Assembly: GCA_902628195.1 (NCBI GenBank)
Contig: CACOLY010000009.1
Span: forward strand, 1 to 44,489
Length of the DNA: 44,489 bases
Direction: 5' to 3'
Source: an uncultured Pelagibacteraceae bacterium
Lineage (GTDB): Bacteria; Pseudomonadota; Alphaproteobacteria; Pelagibacterales; Pelagibacteraceae
Shown here: one piece after another, positions 12,550 to 21,965 of the stretch
How the letters are laid out: every line of letters begins with the position of its first letter
How positions within the stretch are numbered: position 1 is the stretch's first letter
Notes under the pieces: generated by a model
Database searches by the model: none
Seen by the model: only the letters and a program-made list of their open reading frames with translations
Told to the model about the DNA's origin: nothing
Position numbers and translations under genes: made by a program

Positions 12550-12578
12550 TTGTTGATAAAATACATCTTAAATATAAA
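12550..12578 (+). promoter_or_regulatory. Candidate promoter of ubiG
   Basis: TTGTTG (12550-12555) and TATAAA (12573-12578) are separated by 17 bp. Transcription would start only a few bases before the ubiG ATG at 12591, so the mRNA would be almost leaderless. Prediction by eye only. Confidence 0.45.
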
Positions 12579-12590
12579 GTCAACTTACTT

Positions 12591-13319
12591 ATGAAAAGTA
12601 ACACAATTAATAAAGAAGAAATAGAAAAATTTTCTAAAATAGCTGAAGAATGGTGGGATCCACAAGGAAAGTTTAAACCTTTACACAAATTTAATCCGAT
12701 TAGAATTTCATACATAAAAGATAATATAGTTGAAACTTTAAAACTAAAAAATAAAAAAAAACCTTTAGAAAAAGTTAAAATTTTAGATATTGGATGTGGT
12801 GGTGGTCTTTTAACTGAGCCGATGAAAAGATTGGGTGCAAATATTACTGGTATAGATGCCTCAAAAAGAAACATAGAGATTGCAAAACTTCATGCAAAAA
12901 AAAATGACCTTAAGATTGATTATAAATGTGCCTCTCCAGAAAACTTAAAAGAATATCATAAATTTGATGTAATACTTAATATGGAAATTGTAGAACATGT
13001 AGATAATGTTGAGTTTTTTCTTGCAACATGTTCAAAGCTTTTAAAAAAAAATGGAATTATGTTTGTTGCTACTTTAAATAAAACTTTGAAATCATATTTA
13101 TTTGCAATAATTGGAGCTGAATATTTTTTACGTTGGCTTCCGATAGGAACTCATGATTGGGAAAAATTTGTAAAACCAGAAGACTTAATTTCTATTTTAG
13201 CAAAAAATAATCTCAAAGTTGATGCCTTAGATGGATTAAAATTAAATATTTTAAGTAATGAATGGAAAATTAGTTCAGATAAATCAGTAAATTATATAGG
13301 AAAATTTATTAAAGATTAA
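12591..13319 (+). CDS. ubiG: Ubiquinone biosynthesis O-methyltransferase UbiG
   Basis: UbiG carries out both O-methylation steps of ubiquinone synthesis with S-adenosylmethionine. The 242-residue protein has the family N-terminal segment with EEWWDPQGKFKPLH (residues about 19-32). The AdoMet loop is LDIGCGGGLLTEPM, near residue 65, followed by GIDASKRNI. The C-terminal LPIGTHDWEKFVKPEDL segment is typical of UbiG. The last 4 bp overlap the convergent DUF1178 gene. It diverges from lysC and probably has its own promoter. Confidence 0.96.
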   Translation: MKSNTINKEEIEKFSKIAEEWWDPQGKFKPLHKFNPIRISYIKDNIVETLKLKNKKKPLEKVKILDIGCGGGLLTEPMKRLGANITGIDASKRNIEIAKLHAKKNDLKIDYKCASPENLKEYHKFDVILNMEIVEHVDNVEFFLATCSKLLKKNGIMFVATLNKTLKSYLFAIIGAEYFLRWLPIGTHDWEKFVKPEDLISILAKNNLKVDALDGLKLNILSNEWKISSDKSVNYIGKFIKD

Positions 13320-13744
13320 TTTTTTTTATCTTCTACCCATGGTATTGTTGAAGCTTCAATACCCTCTTCTTTAAGTTCCTTTATCTCATCTTTTGAAGCT
13401 ATACCGTAAATACCTTTTGTTTTTTTTTTATTATCATAGTGAATTGATCTTGCCTCGTAAGCAAAATTTTTTCCAACGTAATCAAAATTTTTTTTTATAA
13501 AGTTTTGATATTCTTTTATTTTTTTATTAAATTCTTTATATCTAATAATATCAGTATCAGTTTTTTTCAAAGAAAATGAATTCATTAATTTTGGAGCCAT
13601 CAAAGTTTTCTGAATTTTTTTTGAATTACATTTATGACAATTTAGAAATCTTTTTTTTTTCAATTTCTCAAATTCTTGAGAAGAAGCGAACCAGCTATCA
13701 AAGCAAAATTCACAGTCTTTACAGATTAACTTATATTTGATCAT
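13316..13744 (-). CDS. DUF1178 family zinc-ribbon-like protein
   Basis: This 142-residue protein starts MIKYKLICKDCEFCFDSWF and has a second Cys pair (NCHKCNSKKIQK) around residue 35. The two CxxC pairs suggest a small zinc ribbon, as in DUF1178 proteins of Alphaproteobacteria. The C-terminus ends with an EEGIEASTIPW motif also typical of that family. The function is not known to me. It is leftward, 43 bp from argJ's stop, and overlaps the ubiG stop by 4 bp at its 3' end. A 10-base T run (+ strand near 13651-13660) inside the gene is a possible slippage or sequencing-error site. Confidence 0.85.
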   Translation of the reverse strand: MIKYKLICKDCEFCFDSWFASSQEFEKLKKKRFLNCHKCNSKKIQKTLMAPKLMNSFSLKKTDTDIIRYKEFNKKIKEYQNFIKKNFDYVGKNFAYEARSIHYDNKKKTKGIYGIASKDEIKELKEEGIEASTIPWVEDKKN

Positions 13745-13787
13745 GATTAATATTTAAATATCAATTTTTTTAATTCAAGATTGTTTC

Positions 13788-15089
13788 TTAGCTTCTATAA
13801 TCAGCATTAATTTCAATGTATTTTTTTGTAAAGTCCATTGTATAAACTGTAAAATTTTTTGAACCTTTTGATATATCTACATTTATTTCAATAGTATCAT
13901 GTTTCATATACTCGGATGCATCAAACTCATTATAATTAACGTTTAATTTTCCATTTTGAATAATAATTATATTGCCAAATTTAATTGTTAATTTTTCAAA
14001 ATTTATTGCTATACCAGCTTTTCCTATCGCCATTATAATTCTTCCCCAGTTTGGGTCTTCTCCAGCTATTGCTGTTTTTACTAATGGAGAATTAGCAATC
14101 GATAGAGCAATTTTTTTTCCATCAATCTCTGTTCTGCAATTTAAAACATTTATACAAATAAATTTTGATGCACCCTCCCCATCGGCAACCACTCTTTTTG
14201 CTAAATTCAATAAAACTTTATTTAATGCATCATCAAATTCTTTGATTTTTTCATCATTTATATTTCTTACTTTTGCATGTTTTGATTTTCCAGTAGAAAA
14301 AATTGTGACCATATCATTAGTACTTGTGTCACCATCACAACTAATTGCATTAAACGTTGTAGAAATATTTTTTTTTAAAAGTTTTTTTAATAAATTATTT
14401 GGTAAATCAGCGTCAGTGAAGATATATCCTAAAGTTGTTCCCATATTTGGCTGGATCATTCCAGAACCTTTTGCTAATCCAAAAATTTTAATCTTACTAC
14501 TTCCAATCTGACATTCTTCCATTGCCATTTTTGGCTGTGTATCAGTTGTCATTATTCCAAGTGCTGCTTTCATCCAAATATACTTATTTTGAGTGTATTT
14601 AATTTTAGATACTAATTCAGGTATTTTATTCTTAATTTTTGTTTCTGGAAAAACTTCTCCTATTGTACCGGTACAACCAAAAATAATATCTTTGGTCTTT
14701 ATTTTTTTAGGAATATCTTCATCATCTTTTTGTTTTTCAGATAATCTTTCAGAGACAACCTCCGCTATTCTTTCTAAACTTTTATAACCTTGCTTACCTG
14801 TAAAACAATTGGCATTTCTGGCATTTACGATCAGAGAAAATATCTTTTTATTTTTTTGATTTAAATTCCATTTAATATTTTCAGACACTATTTTTGATTG
14901 AGTGTAGACTGATGCATAATTTGCACCCTCTCTAAAGTAAAACATTACTAAATCGTCTCTAGTGTCATTATATAAATTAGCACTTACACTCGAGATTGAA
15001 ACTCCATCAATATGGTCTAAATCCTGAAAATCACCCATTCTTCTATTGTTTGATTTAGATGATAAAAAATTACTTAAATTTATGCCCAT
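13788..15089 (-). CDS. argJ: Glutamate N-acetyltransferase / ornithine acetyltransferase ArgJ
   Basis: ArgJ transfers the acetyl group from acetylornithine to glutamate (recycled arginine pathway). It is made as a precursor that cuts itself before a threonine nucleophile. In this 433-residue protein the site is NMGTTLGYIFTD with Thr218 as the likely nucleophile; the residue before it is Gly217, where the common motif has Ala (ATML). The oxyanion-hole Thr-Gly pair lies in GCTGTIGE around residue 140, and CDGDTSTNDM lies further on. With argD and argF also in the window and ArgJ recycling acetyl groups, ornithine (not acetylornithine) should be the argF substrate. It diverges from secA. Confidence 0.93.
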   Translation of the reverse strand: MGINLSNFLSSKSNNRRMGDFQDLDHIDGVSISSVSANLYNDTRDDLVMFYFREGANYASVYTQSKIVSENIKWNLNQKNKKIFSLIVNARNANCFTGKQGYKSLERIAEVVSERLSEKQKDDEDIPKKIKTKDIIFGCTGTIGEVFPETKIKNKIPELVSKIKYTQNKYIWMKAALGIMTTDTQPKMAMEECQIGSSKIKIFGLAKGSGMIQPNMGTTLGYIFTDADLPNNLLKKLLKKNISTTFNAISCDGDTSTNDMVTIFSTGKSKHAKVRNINDEKIKEFDDALNKVLLNLAKRVVADGEGASKFICINVLNCRTEIDGKKIALSIANSPLVKTAIAGEDPNWGRIIMAIGKAGIAINFEKLTIKFGNIIIIQNGKLNVNYNEFDASEYMKHDTIEINVDISKGSKNFTVYTMDFTKKYIEINADYRS

Positions 15090-15156
15090 AGTATTTAAAA
15101 AAATTATTTAATAATTATATTAAAGGTTATAAGTAAATAATAAATCAAAAAATTTA

Positions 15157-17694
15157 ATGCTAAATCCACTAAACTTTATTACTAAACTGATAAAATCAAA
15201 GAATCAGAAAGAGTTAGATAGGATCGCTAAAATTGTTTCAAAAATTAATTCATTAGAAGAAGAAACAAAGAAATTAAAAGACACAGATTTTCCCACAAAA
15301 ACTGTTGAATTAAAAAAAAAAATAAAAAATGGAAAAACTTTAGATGATGTGATGCCTGAAGCTTTTGCTTTAGTTCGAGAGGCATCAAAAAGAACCAGAA
15401 ATGAGCGTCATTATGATGTGCAAATAATTGGTGGAATTGTTTTACATGAAGCAAAAATTGCTGAAATGAAAACAGGTGAAGGTAAAACATTAACAATAGT
15501 ATTGGCAGCTTATTTAAACTCACTTCAAGAAAAGGGTGTACACATAGTTACAGTAAACGATTATTTAGCGAAAAGAGACTCGATTGAGATGGGTGAAATA
15601 TATAATTTCTTAGGAATAACTTCTGGTTTCATAAATAATGACCAAAATGATTATGAAAGAAGAAAAAATTACAACTGTGATATTACATATGCAACTAATA
15701 GTGAACTTGGTTTTGACTATCTAAGAGATAACATGAAATTTTCAAAAGATGAAATGGTTCAAAGAGATCATTTTTTTTCAATTGTTGACGAAATAGATTC
15801 TTGTTTGATAGATGAGGCTAGAACTCCATTGGTAATATCTGGTGCATCTGAGGATAAAACTGATCAATATTTAGCAATTGATAAATTGATAAAACAATTG
15901 AAAAAAGAGGATTATGAAATTGATGAAAAAGATAAAAATATTCTTTTAACCAATGAGGGAATAAATAATGTTGAAAAAATATTTTCAAATGTTGGTTTGC
16001 TTAAAAATAACAATTTTTATGATCCAGAAAATATAAATTTAGTTCATTTCGTCAATCAAGCTTTACGGGCAAATCATTTATTTCAAAAAGGTAAGGATTA
16101 TATTATAAAAGATAATTCTCTTAAAATCATTGATGAATTAACTGGAAGAATTTTAGAGGGAAGAAGATTTGGAGATGGCCTCCACCAAGCTTTAGAAGCT
16201 AAAGAAAAAATTGAAATTCAAGCTGAAAATCAAACATTGGCGTCCATTACATATCAAAATTACTTCAAACTTTATAAAAAAATTTGTGGTTGCACAGGTA
16301 CTGCTGTAACAGAGTCTGAAGAATTTTTTGAAATATATAACTTGCCTGTTGTAAGTATTCCAACCAACAAAAAAATGGTAAGAAAAGATTACAATGATCA
16401 AATTTTTAGAACTGAAATCGAAAAAAATAATGCAATAGTGAATAAAATAGCTGAACTTAATAATTCAGGACAGCCACTATTAATTTTTACATCTAGCGTA
16501 AATAAATCAGAAATTTATTCAAAACTATTATCAAAAAAGAATATTAAACATCTGGTCTTAAATGCAAAAAATCATGAAAATGAGGCCGAAATCATTGCTA
16601 ATGCTGGTAAAGAAAATTCTGTAATTATTACAACAAGTATCTCAGGAAGAGGTGTGGATATTCAACTTGGTGGAAAAAAGGGGTCTATTGATGATGAGAC
16701 ACTCACTCAAAATAAAAATAAAATTAAATCTCTTGGAGGACTTTTTGTATTAGGCACTGAAAGAATGGAGTCTAGAAGAGTGGATAATCAAGCGAGAGGT
16801 AGATCTGGAAGACAAGGTGACGAGGGCTCTTCAATATTTTACGTAAGTCTTGAAGATGATTTGATGAGAATTTTTGGATCAGAAACTATGAACAATATGT
16901 TAGAAAAACTTGGTTTAAAAGATGGAGAAAGTATAGATCATCCATGGATCAACAAAGCTTTAGAAAGAGCCCAACAAAAAGTTGAAGCAAGAAATTTTGA
17001 TATTAGAAAAACTTTAATTAAATTTGATAATGTGCTTAACGATCAAAGACATGTAATTTTTTCTCAAAGAAAAGATGCAATGAACAGTGATAAAATTTTT
17101 AATTATTCAAACAATTTTTTAGAGGAAATCTTAGATAATATCATTAAAACTAAAAATCAAAACTCATCTAACCTAAATAATAATGAATTTTCCAATAAAG
17201 TCAGATCTATTTTGGGTAAATCTGTAGATGATAAAAAATTTTTTGATATTTGTTCATTAGATAATAGTGAATTTAAAAATAAAATTATTGAATTATTCAA
17301 TTATAACAGAAATGAAAGAATAAAATTTTTAGGTGACGAGCAATCAAAAGAAGTAGAAAAAAGAATTTTTTTACAAACATTAGATTTAAATTGGAAATCA
17401 CATATCCAATATTTAGAACAACTCAGACAAGTGATTGGTCTTAGATCGTATGGACAAAGAGACCCTCTTATAGAGTATAAAAAAGAAGCTTTTGAATTAT
17501 TTGAAAATTTATTAGAAAAACTCAAAATAGATTTTATAACTATTTTAATGAATCTTAAAATTGTTGAAAAACCAATTGAAAAAATAAAAGATATTGAAAT
17601 TGAAAAAAAAAATACTGGAAAAAAAATGAGAAGAAATGAACCATGTTTTTGTGGTTCTGGAAAAAAATATAAATATTGTTGTGGGGCTCTATAA
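15157..17694 (+). CDS. secA: Preprotein translocase ATPase SecA
   Basis: SecA drives unfolded preproteins through SecYEG with ATP. The 845-residue protein has Walker A MKTGEGKT near residue 108 and a Walker B/DEAD-type VDEIDSCLIDEARTPLVISG (Cys in place of the frequent Ile/Met). The preprotein cross-linking domain follows, then the second nucleotide-binding fold with GRGVDIQLGG and QARGRSGRQGD, and the helical scaffold. A C-terminal SecB-binding zinc motif is present (CFCGSGKKYKYCC), so a SecB partner is likely. The 3' end overlaps convergent accA by 6 bp. Confidence 0.98.
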   Translation: MLNPLNFITKLIKSKNQKELDRIAKIVSKINSLEEETKKLKDTDFPTKTVELKKKIKNGKTLDDVMPEAFALVREASKRTRNERHYDVQIIGGIVLHEAKIAEMKTGEGKTLTIVLAAYLNSLQEKGVHIVTVNDYLAKRDSIEMGEIYNFLGITSGFINNDQNDYERRKNYNCDITYATNSELGFDYLRDNMKFSKDEMVQRDHFFSIVDEIDSCLIDEARTPLVISGASEDKTDQYLAIDKLIKQLKKEDYEIDEKDKNILLTNEGINNVEKIFSNVGLLKNNNFYDPENINLVHFVNQALRANHLFQKGKDYIIKDNSLKIIDELTGRILEGRRFGDGLHQALEAKEKIEIQAENQTLASITYQNYFKLYKKICGCTGTAVTESEEFFEIYNLPVVSIPTNKKMVRKDYNDQIFRTEIEKNNAIVNKIAELNNSGQPLLIFTSSVNKSEIYSKLLSKKNIKHLVLNAKNHENEAEIIANAGKENSVIITTSISGRGVDIQLGGKKGSIDDETLTQNKNKIKSLGGLFVLGTERMESRRVDNQARGRSGRQGDEGSSIFYVSLEDDLMRIFGSETMNNMLEKLGLKDGESIDHPWINKALERAQQKVEARNFDIRKTLIKFDNVLNDQRHVIFSQRKDAMNSDKIFNYSNNFLEEILDNIIKTKNQNSSNLNNNEFSNKVRSILGKSVDDKKFFDICSLDNSEFKNKIIELFNYNRNERIKFLGDEQSKEVEKRIFLQTLDLNWKSHIQYLEQLRQVIGLRSYGQRDPLIEYKKEAFELFENLLEKLKIDFITILMNLKIVEKPIEKIKDIEIEKKNTGKKMRRNEPCFCGSGKKYKYCCGAL

Positions 17695-18786
17695 TATAAA
17701 AAATAATGATATTAAGAATATCAAAGATATTGAGATGATTGAAATAGTAACTTTATTAAGTTTTATAACTTGATTTAAAGTGTTCATTTTTGATTTTGTA
17801 GAACTTAAATCTTCTAAGTTGTCGATAAATCCTTTTTTTCTACCAATTTTTAAAAATTTACTTTTTCTATCACTATAAATTTCTTCAGATGACATATTCG
17901 CAAATTTTTCTAAATTCTTACTTAGAGTTTCTCTTACGTTAAAAAGCATTTGATCTTTATCTCTATGTGCGCCCCCAATTGGTTCTGGAATTACCTCATC
18001 AATTATATCTAAATCTAGTAAATCTTTTGCTGAAAGTTTCATTGCCTTTGCTGCATCAAGCATTTTTTTTGGATCTCTCCATAAAATTGTTGCACATCCT
18101 TCTGGTGATATAACTGAATAAATAGCATTCTCAAACATTATTACTTTGCTTGAAGAGGCTAATGCTATCGCACCTCCTGATCCTCCTTCACCAATTATTA
18201 CTGATAATGTGGGAACTTTCAATTCCATACAACACTCAATTGACCTAGCGATAGCCTCTGCTTGTCCTCTTTCTTCAGCTCCCACACCTGGATAGGCACC
18301 AGGAGTATCTATAAATGAAATGATAGGAATGTTAAATTTCTCAGCAAGTTTCATTAAACGTATAGTTTTTCTATATCCTTCAGGCCGCATCATTCCAAAA
18401 TTTCGTTTAATTCTACTATCTAAATCATCTCCTTTTTCTTGACCTATAACCAAAACAGAATTTCCATTAAATTTTGCAAAACCAGATATAACTGATTTAT
18501 CTTCACCATAGTGTCTGTCACCCGAAAGGGAAATAAAATCCTCAAATAAACTATCTATAAAAAATTTCGACTTAGGTCTATCTTCATGCCTCGCAACCAT
18601 TGTAGTCTGCCAAGGATCAAGGTTAGAATAAATGGATTTCAGTTTATCATCTAGTTCATTTTGAATTTTGGCAATTTTTTGTGTATCAACCTCAGAAAGG
18701 CCACTTTCATTAAAAGGGTCTTTGAGTTTTTCTAATTCATTCTCAAGATCTTTTATTTCTGTTTCAAAATTTAGATAATTTTTCAT
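17689..18786 (-). CDS. accA: Acetyl-CoA carboxylase carboxyltransferase alpha subunit with C-terminal membrane segment
   Basis: AccA and AccD form the carboxyltransferase that makes malonyl-CoA for fatty acid synthesis. Typical segments are the N-terminal coiled region, the ARHEDRPKSKFFID segment, SGDRHYGED, SFIDTPGAYPGVGAEERGQA, IGEGGSGGAIAL and ISPEGCATILWRD. At 365 residues it exceeds the usual length of about 315-320. After the normal end (FLKIGRKKG, near residue 315) a linker of about 30 residues leads to a last block of about 20 hydrophobic residues (ITISIISISLIFLISLFFIL), which ends the protein. This looks like a tail anchor that would place the carboxyltransferase on the inner membrane, which is unusual. 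Only 6 bp of the tail overlap secA, so it is not an antisense artefact of secA. Confidence 0.95.
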   Translation of the reverse strand: MKNYLNFETEIKDLENELEKLKDPFNESGLSEVDTQKIAKIQNELDDKLKSIYSNLDPWQTTMVARHEDRPKSKFFIDSLFEDFISLSGDRHYGEDKSVISGFAKFNGNSVLVIGQEKGDDLDSRIKRNFGMMRPEGYRKTIRLMKLAEKFNIPIISFIDTPGAYPGVGAEERGQAEAIARSIECCMELKVPTLSVIIGEGGSGGAIALASSSKVIMFENAIYSVISPEGCATILWRDPKKMLDAAKAMKLSAKDLLDLDIIDEVIPEPIGGAHRDKDQMLFNVRETLSKNLEKFANMSSEEIYSDRKSKFLKIGRKKGFIDNLEDLSSTKSKMNTLNQVIKLNKVTISIISISLIFLISLFFIL

Positions 18787-18850
18787 TCAATATAACTAAC
18801 TAACTAATTATGAAAAATGACAACAAAATGTCAATGCTACTATTAATTAT

Positions 18851-18879
18851 TTGACTTCATTTTATTAGAGTTTTAGAAA
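18851..18879 (+). promoter_or_regulatory. Candidate promoter of malate synthase gene
   Basis: TTGACT (18851-18856) and TAGAAA (18874-18879) are 17 bp apart, which would start the transcript within a few bases of the ATG at 18887. The spacer upstream has a small TGACA...TGTCA inverted repeat (18818-18833 region) and a CTAA tandem repeat. No glycine-aptamer motifs are seen. Confidence 0.4.
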
Positions 18880-18886
18880 AGATCAA

Positions 18887-21046
18887 ATGAAAACTAATTA
18901 TGTAAAAGTTCATAACTTAAAAGTTTCAAATGATTTACTGACATTTGTTAATAAAGAGTTGTTAGAAAATACTGATATATCTCCAGAAAAATTTTGGTTA
19001 GGATTTGATAAATCTGTCCATGAACTTGCTCCAAAAAATAAAGAATTGTTAAAAATAAGAGAAAATTTACAAAAAAAAATAAATGACTGGCATATAAAAA
19101 ATAGAGATAACAAAAATAATTTGAATGAATATAAAAATTTCCTTAAAGAAATTGGATATTTAAGAGATGAAGGTCCTGATTTTAAAATTGAAACAAATAA
19201 TGTAGATGATGAAATAACAAAAATTGCTGGACCGCAATTAGTTGTTCCAATAATGAATGCGAGATACACTCTAAATGCAGCTAATGCTCGTTGGGTAAGT
19301 CTATACGATAGCTTGTATGGGACAGATATAATTGAGTCAGAAGAAGGAGGTAGTGAAAGATATGACCCAAATCGTGGCCAAGAGGTAATAAAATATGTAA
19401 GAGAATTTTTTGACAAATATATTCCTATTGATGGAACAAGTTGGAAAAATATAGCAGGATTAAAAATTTTTGAAAAGGATCTAATAATTTTGAAAGATGA
19501 TTATGAATATAAATTAAAAGATAAAGAAAAATTTATAGGTCATAGAGGAGATGCTAATAAACCTGAGGCAGTAATACTTAAAAATAATAAACTTCATTTT
19601 GAAATTATAATTAACCCAAGAGCTTTTAGTGCTGCCCATGATATTGCAGGCATTAGCGACGTGATTGCTGAATCAGCTATTTCAACTATTTGTGATAATG
19701 AAGATAGTGTTGCTGCAGTTGATGCTGAAGATAAAGTTACGTGCTATAAAAATTGGCTTGGGTTAATGAAGGGTGATCTTAAAGTACAGTTTGAAAAAAA
19801 AGGAAAAATTTTAGAAAGAAAATTAAATCCTGATCGAAGTTATATTTCAAAAGAAGGACAAGGTTTAAAATTGCATGGAAGAAGTTTGCTTTTAATAAGA
19901 AATGTTGGACATCTTATGACAAACTCTTCTATTCTTTTAAAAGACGATAGTGAAATACCAGAAGGAATTATGGATGCATTCATTACAAGTGCGGCCGCTC
20001 TCCATGATTTAAAAAGAAAAAAAAATTCAAGAAAAGGATCAATTTATATTGTAAAACCTAAAATGCATGGACCCGAAGAAACAGCTTTTACTGATTTAAT
20101 TTTCACAAAAGTGGAGGAAACATTAAGTTTACCAAAATTTACATGTAAAATTGGTATTATGGATGAAGAAAGAAGAACTTCTGCAAATTTAAAAGAGTGT
20201 ATTAGAACACTCAAAAATAGAGTTTTTTTTATCAATACTGGCTTTCTAGATCGTACTGGTGATGAAATGCACACCTCAATGGAAGCAGGACCGATGATTA
20301 AAAAAGGGGATATGAAATCTTCAAAATGGATTTCTGCGTATGAGAATAATAATGTAGACATAGGTTTAGCTTGTGGTTTTTCAGGTAAAGCACAGATTGG
20401 TAAAGGTATGTGGGCTGCTCCTGATATGATGAAACAAATGATGTTAGAAAAAATCGGACATTTAAAATCTGGAGCAAATTGTGCTTGGGTACCTTCACCC
20501 ACTGCAGCTTCTTTACATTCTTTACACTATCACCAAATAGATATTTTTAATGAACAAGAAAAAATTTTAAATCGAAAAAAAGCAAAATTAGATGATCTTT
20601 TAACAATTCCTGTTGCAGATAGACCTAATTGGTCAGTGGAAGATATTAATTCAGAAATTGCTAATTCTGCTCAAACCATTTTAGGCTACGTAGTAAGATG
20701 GATAGATCAAGGTGTGGGTTGTTCCAAGGTACCAGATATAAATAATGTTGGACTTATGGAAGATAGAGCTACATTGAGAATATCCTCTCAGCATATTGCA
20801 AACTGGATACATCATGGAATTACAACTAAAATTCAAGTTAGGGAAATCATGAAAAAAATGGCAATAGTTGTAGACAAACAAAACGCTGAAGATAAAAATT
20901 ATGTCAAAATGAGTATTGATTTCGATAATTCTCTAGCATTCAAAGCGGCTTGTGATTTAATTTTTAAAGGAAAAGATCAGCCCTCTGGTTATACAGAACC
21001 ACTCCTGCACCTTAATAGAATAGAAAAAAAAATTAATCTGAACTAG
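18887..21046 (+). CDS. glcB: Malate synthase G
   Basis: It condenses glyoxylate with acetyl-CoA to give malate, completing the glyoxylate shunt and glycolate use. At 719 residues it is the long G isoform. Characteristic segments are [18 protein letters not shown] (about residue 127), [18 protein letters not shown], the catalytic-arginine region [44 protein letters not shown] and [20 protein letters not shown]. The 3' end overlaps the convergent recR by 14 bp. In SAR11 this gene is reported to be under a glycine riboswitch, but the 100-bp spacer to accA here shows no such element. Confidence 0.98.
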   Translation: MKTNYVKVHNLKVSNDLLTFVNKELLENTDISPEKFWLGFDKSVHELAPKNKELLKIRENLQKKINDWHIKNRDNKNNLNEYKNFLKEIGYLRDEGPDFKIETNNVDDEITKIAGPQLVVPIMNARYTLNAANARWVSLYDSLYGTDIIESEEGGSERYDPNRGQEVIKYVREFFDKYIPIDGTSWKNIAGLKIFEKDLIILKDDYEYKLKDKEKFIGHRGDANKPEAVILKNNKLHFEIIINPRAFSAAHDIAGISDVIAESAISTICDNEDSVAAVDAEDKVTCYKNWLGLMKGDLKVQFEKKGKILERKLNPDRSYISKEGQGLKLHGRSLLLIRNVGHLMTNSSILLKDDSEIPEGIMDAFITSAAALHDLKRKKNSRKGSIYIVKPKMHGPEETAFTDLIFTKVEETLSLPKFTCKIGIMDEERRTSANLKECIRTLKNRVFFINTGFLDRTGDEMHTSMEAGPMIKKGDMKSSKWISAYENNNVDIGLACGFSGKAQIGKGMWAAPDMMKQMMLEKIGHLKSGANCAWVPSPTAASLHSLHYHQIDIFNEQEKILNRKKAKLDDLLTIPVADRPNWSVEDINSEIANSAQTILGYVVRWIDQGVGCSKVPDINNVGLMEDRATLRISSQHIANWIHHGITTKIQVREIMKKMAIVVDKQNAEDKNYVKMSIDFDNSLAFKAACDLIFKGKDQPSGYTEPLLHLNRIEKKINLN

Positions 21047-21644
21047 AGTTTAATTTTGATCTATTTTTAAACGCAGAAATTAAAGTTCCATCATCTAAAT
21101 TTTCAATTTCTCCACCCACTGGCAAGCCTTGTGCGAGTTTAGTAATTTTTATATTTAAATTTTTTAAACTATCCTGGATATAATATGCAGTGGTTTGACC
21201 TTCTACAGTCGCACTAGTTGCTAATATTACTTCTTCAATTTTATCTTTTTTAACTCTTTCAACTAAAGAATTAATCAACAAATCTTCTATTCTTTGACCC
21301 GCTGACGAAATTGTTCCCCCTAAAATATGAAAATATCCTTTAAATATATTTGAATTTTCAATTGACCACTGATCAGCAATATCTTCAACAACACAAATTT
21401 TATTAAATTTTTCTCTCATATTTTCACAATTTAAACATCCTGTAGAATTTGATTTTAGGGAACCACATGAATTACATCTAGTAACATTTTTGTAAACTTG
21501 TGCCAGGGTATTGGCCATAGGTTTTACAAGTTCGTCTCTATTATTTATCAGTTTTAAAACAATACGTTTTGCTGATTTTGGACCAAGACCCGGAAGTTTT
21601 GATATTAATTTAATTAGTTCATTAATCTCATTAATATTTTGCAT
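21033..21644 (-). CDS. recR: Recombination protein RecR
   Basis: RecR works with RecO (and RecF) to load RecA on gapped DNA. The 203-residue protein has an N-terminal helix-hairpin-helix ([17 protein letters not shown]), a C4 zinc finger ([17 protein letters not shown], around residues 57-73), and a Toprim domain with [12 protein letters not shown] and the [10 protein letters not shown] region. It is the last gene of the leftward dnaX-ybaB-recR block, 3 bp after ybaB, an arrangement conserved in many bacteria. Confidence 0.97.
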   Translation of the reverse strand: MQNINEINELIKLISKLPGLGPKSAKRIVLKLINNRDELVKPMANTLAQVYKNVTRCNSCGSLKSNSTGCLNCENMREKFNKICVVEDIADQWSIENSNIFKGYFHILGGTISSAGQRIEDLLINSLVERVKKDKIEEVILATSATVEGQTTAYYIQDSLKNLNIKITKLAQGLPVGGEIENLDDGTLISAFKNRSKLNSSSD

Positions 21645-21647
21645 TTT

Positions 21648-21965
21648 TTATAAAGGCCACTTAAATCCTGGGATTCCAAAACCACCAGCTGCTTTTGAAA
21701 TTTCTTCTGTAGTTATAGATTTTAATTTAGCTTTTGCATTATTGTGAGCAGCTATAATTAAATCTTCAATAACCATTTTATCTTCTTTTAAAATTTCGTT
21801 TGAAATTTCAATTTTTTGCATCTCTCCTTCTCCATCTAAAATTACTTTTACAGAATTAGAACCTGAAACACCTTCAACTCTTATTTGCTTTATCTTTTCA
21901 TGACTTTCTTTCATTTTTGCCTCAAGCTCTTTTGCTTTATCCAAAATTTTTGAAAAATCAGTCAT
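21648..21965 (-). CDS. ybaB: YbaB/EbfC nucleoid-associated protein
   Basis: This 105-residue DNA-binding protein of the YbaB/EbfC family forms a tweezer-like dimer. The N-terminal coiled region (KILDKAKELEAKMKESHEKI) leads into the core VEGVSGSNSVKVILDGEGEM, and the C-terminal helix ends in a PGFKWPL tail. It sits directly between dnaX and recR with 0 and 3 bp spacing, the classical position of this gene. Confidence 0.95.
   Translation of the reverse strand: MTDFSKILDKAKELEAKMKESHEKIKQIRVEGVSGSNSVKVILDGEGEMQKIEISNEILKEDKMVIEDLIIAAHNNAKAKLKSITTEEISKAAGGFGIPGFKWPL

Noticed and set aside
13972..14511. 179-codon open frame antisense to argJ
   Set aside because: It mirrors the argJ codons in an A+T-rich genome, lacks any domain, and argJ is complete on the other strand.
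18787..18886. Possible glycine riboswitch before glcB
   Set aside because: Looked for because it is reported in SAR11. None of the conserved aptamer motifs are present, and the space is very short. Reported as an absence instead.
20044..20502. 152-codon open frame antisense to malate synthase
   Set aside because: It is a shadow of conserved glcB codons, with no recognisable protein features.
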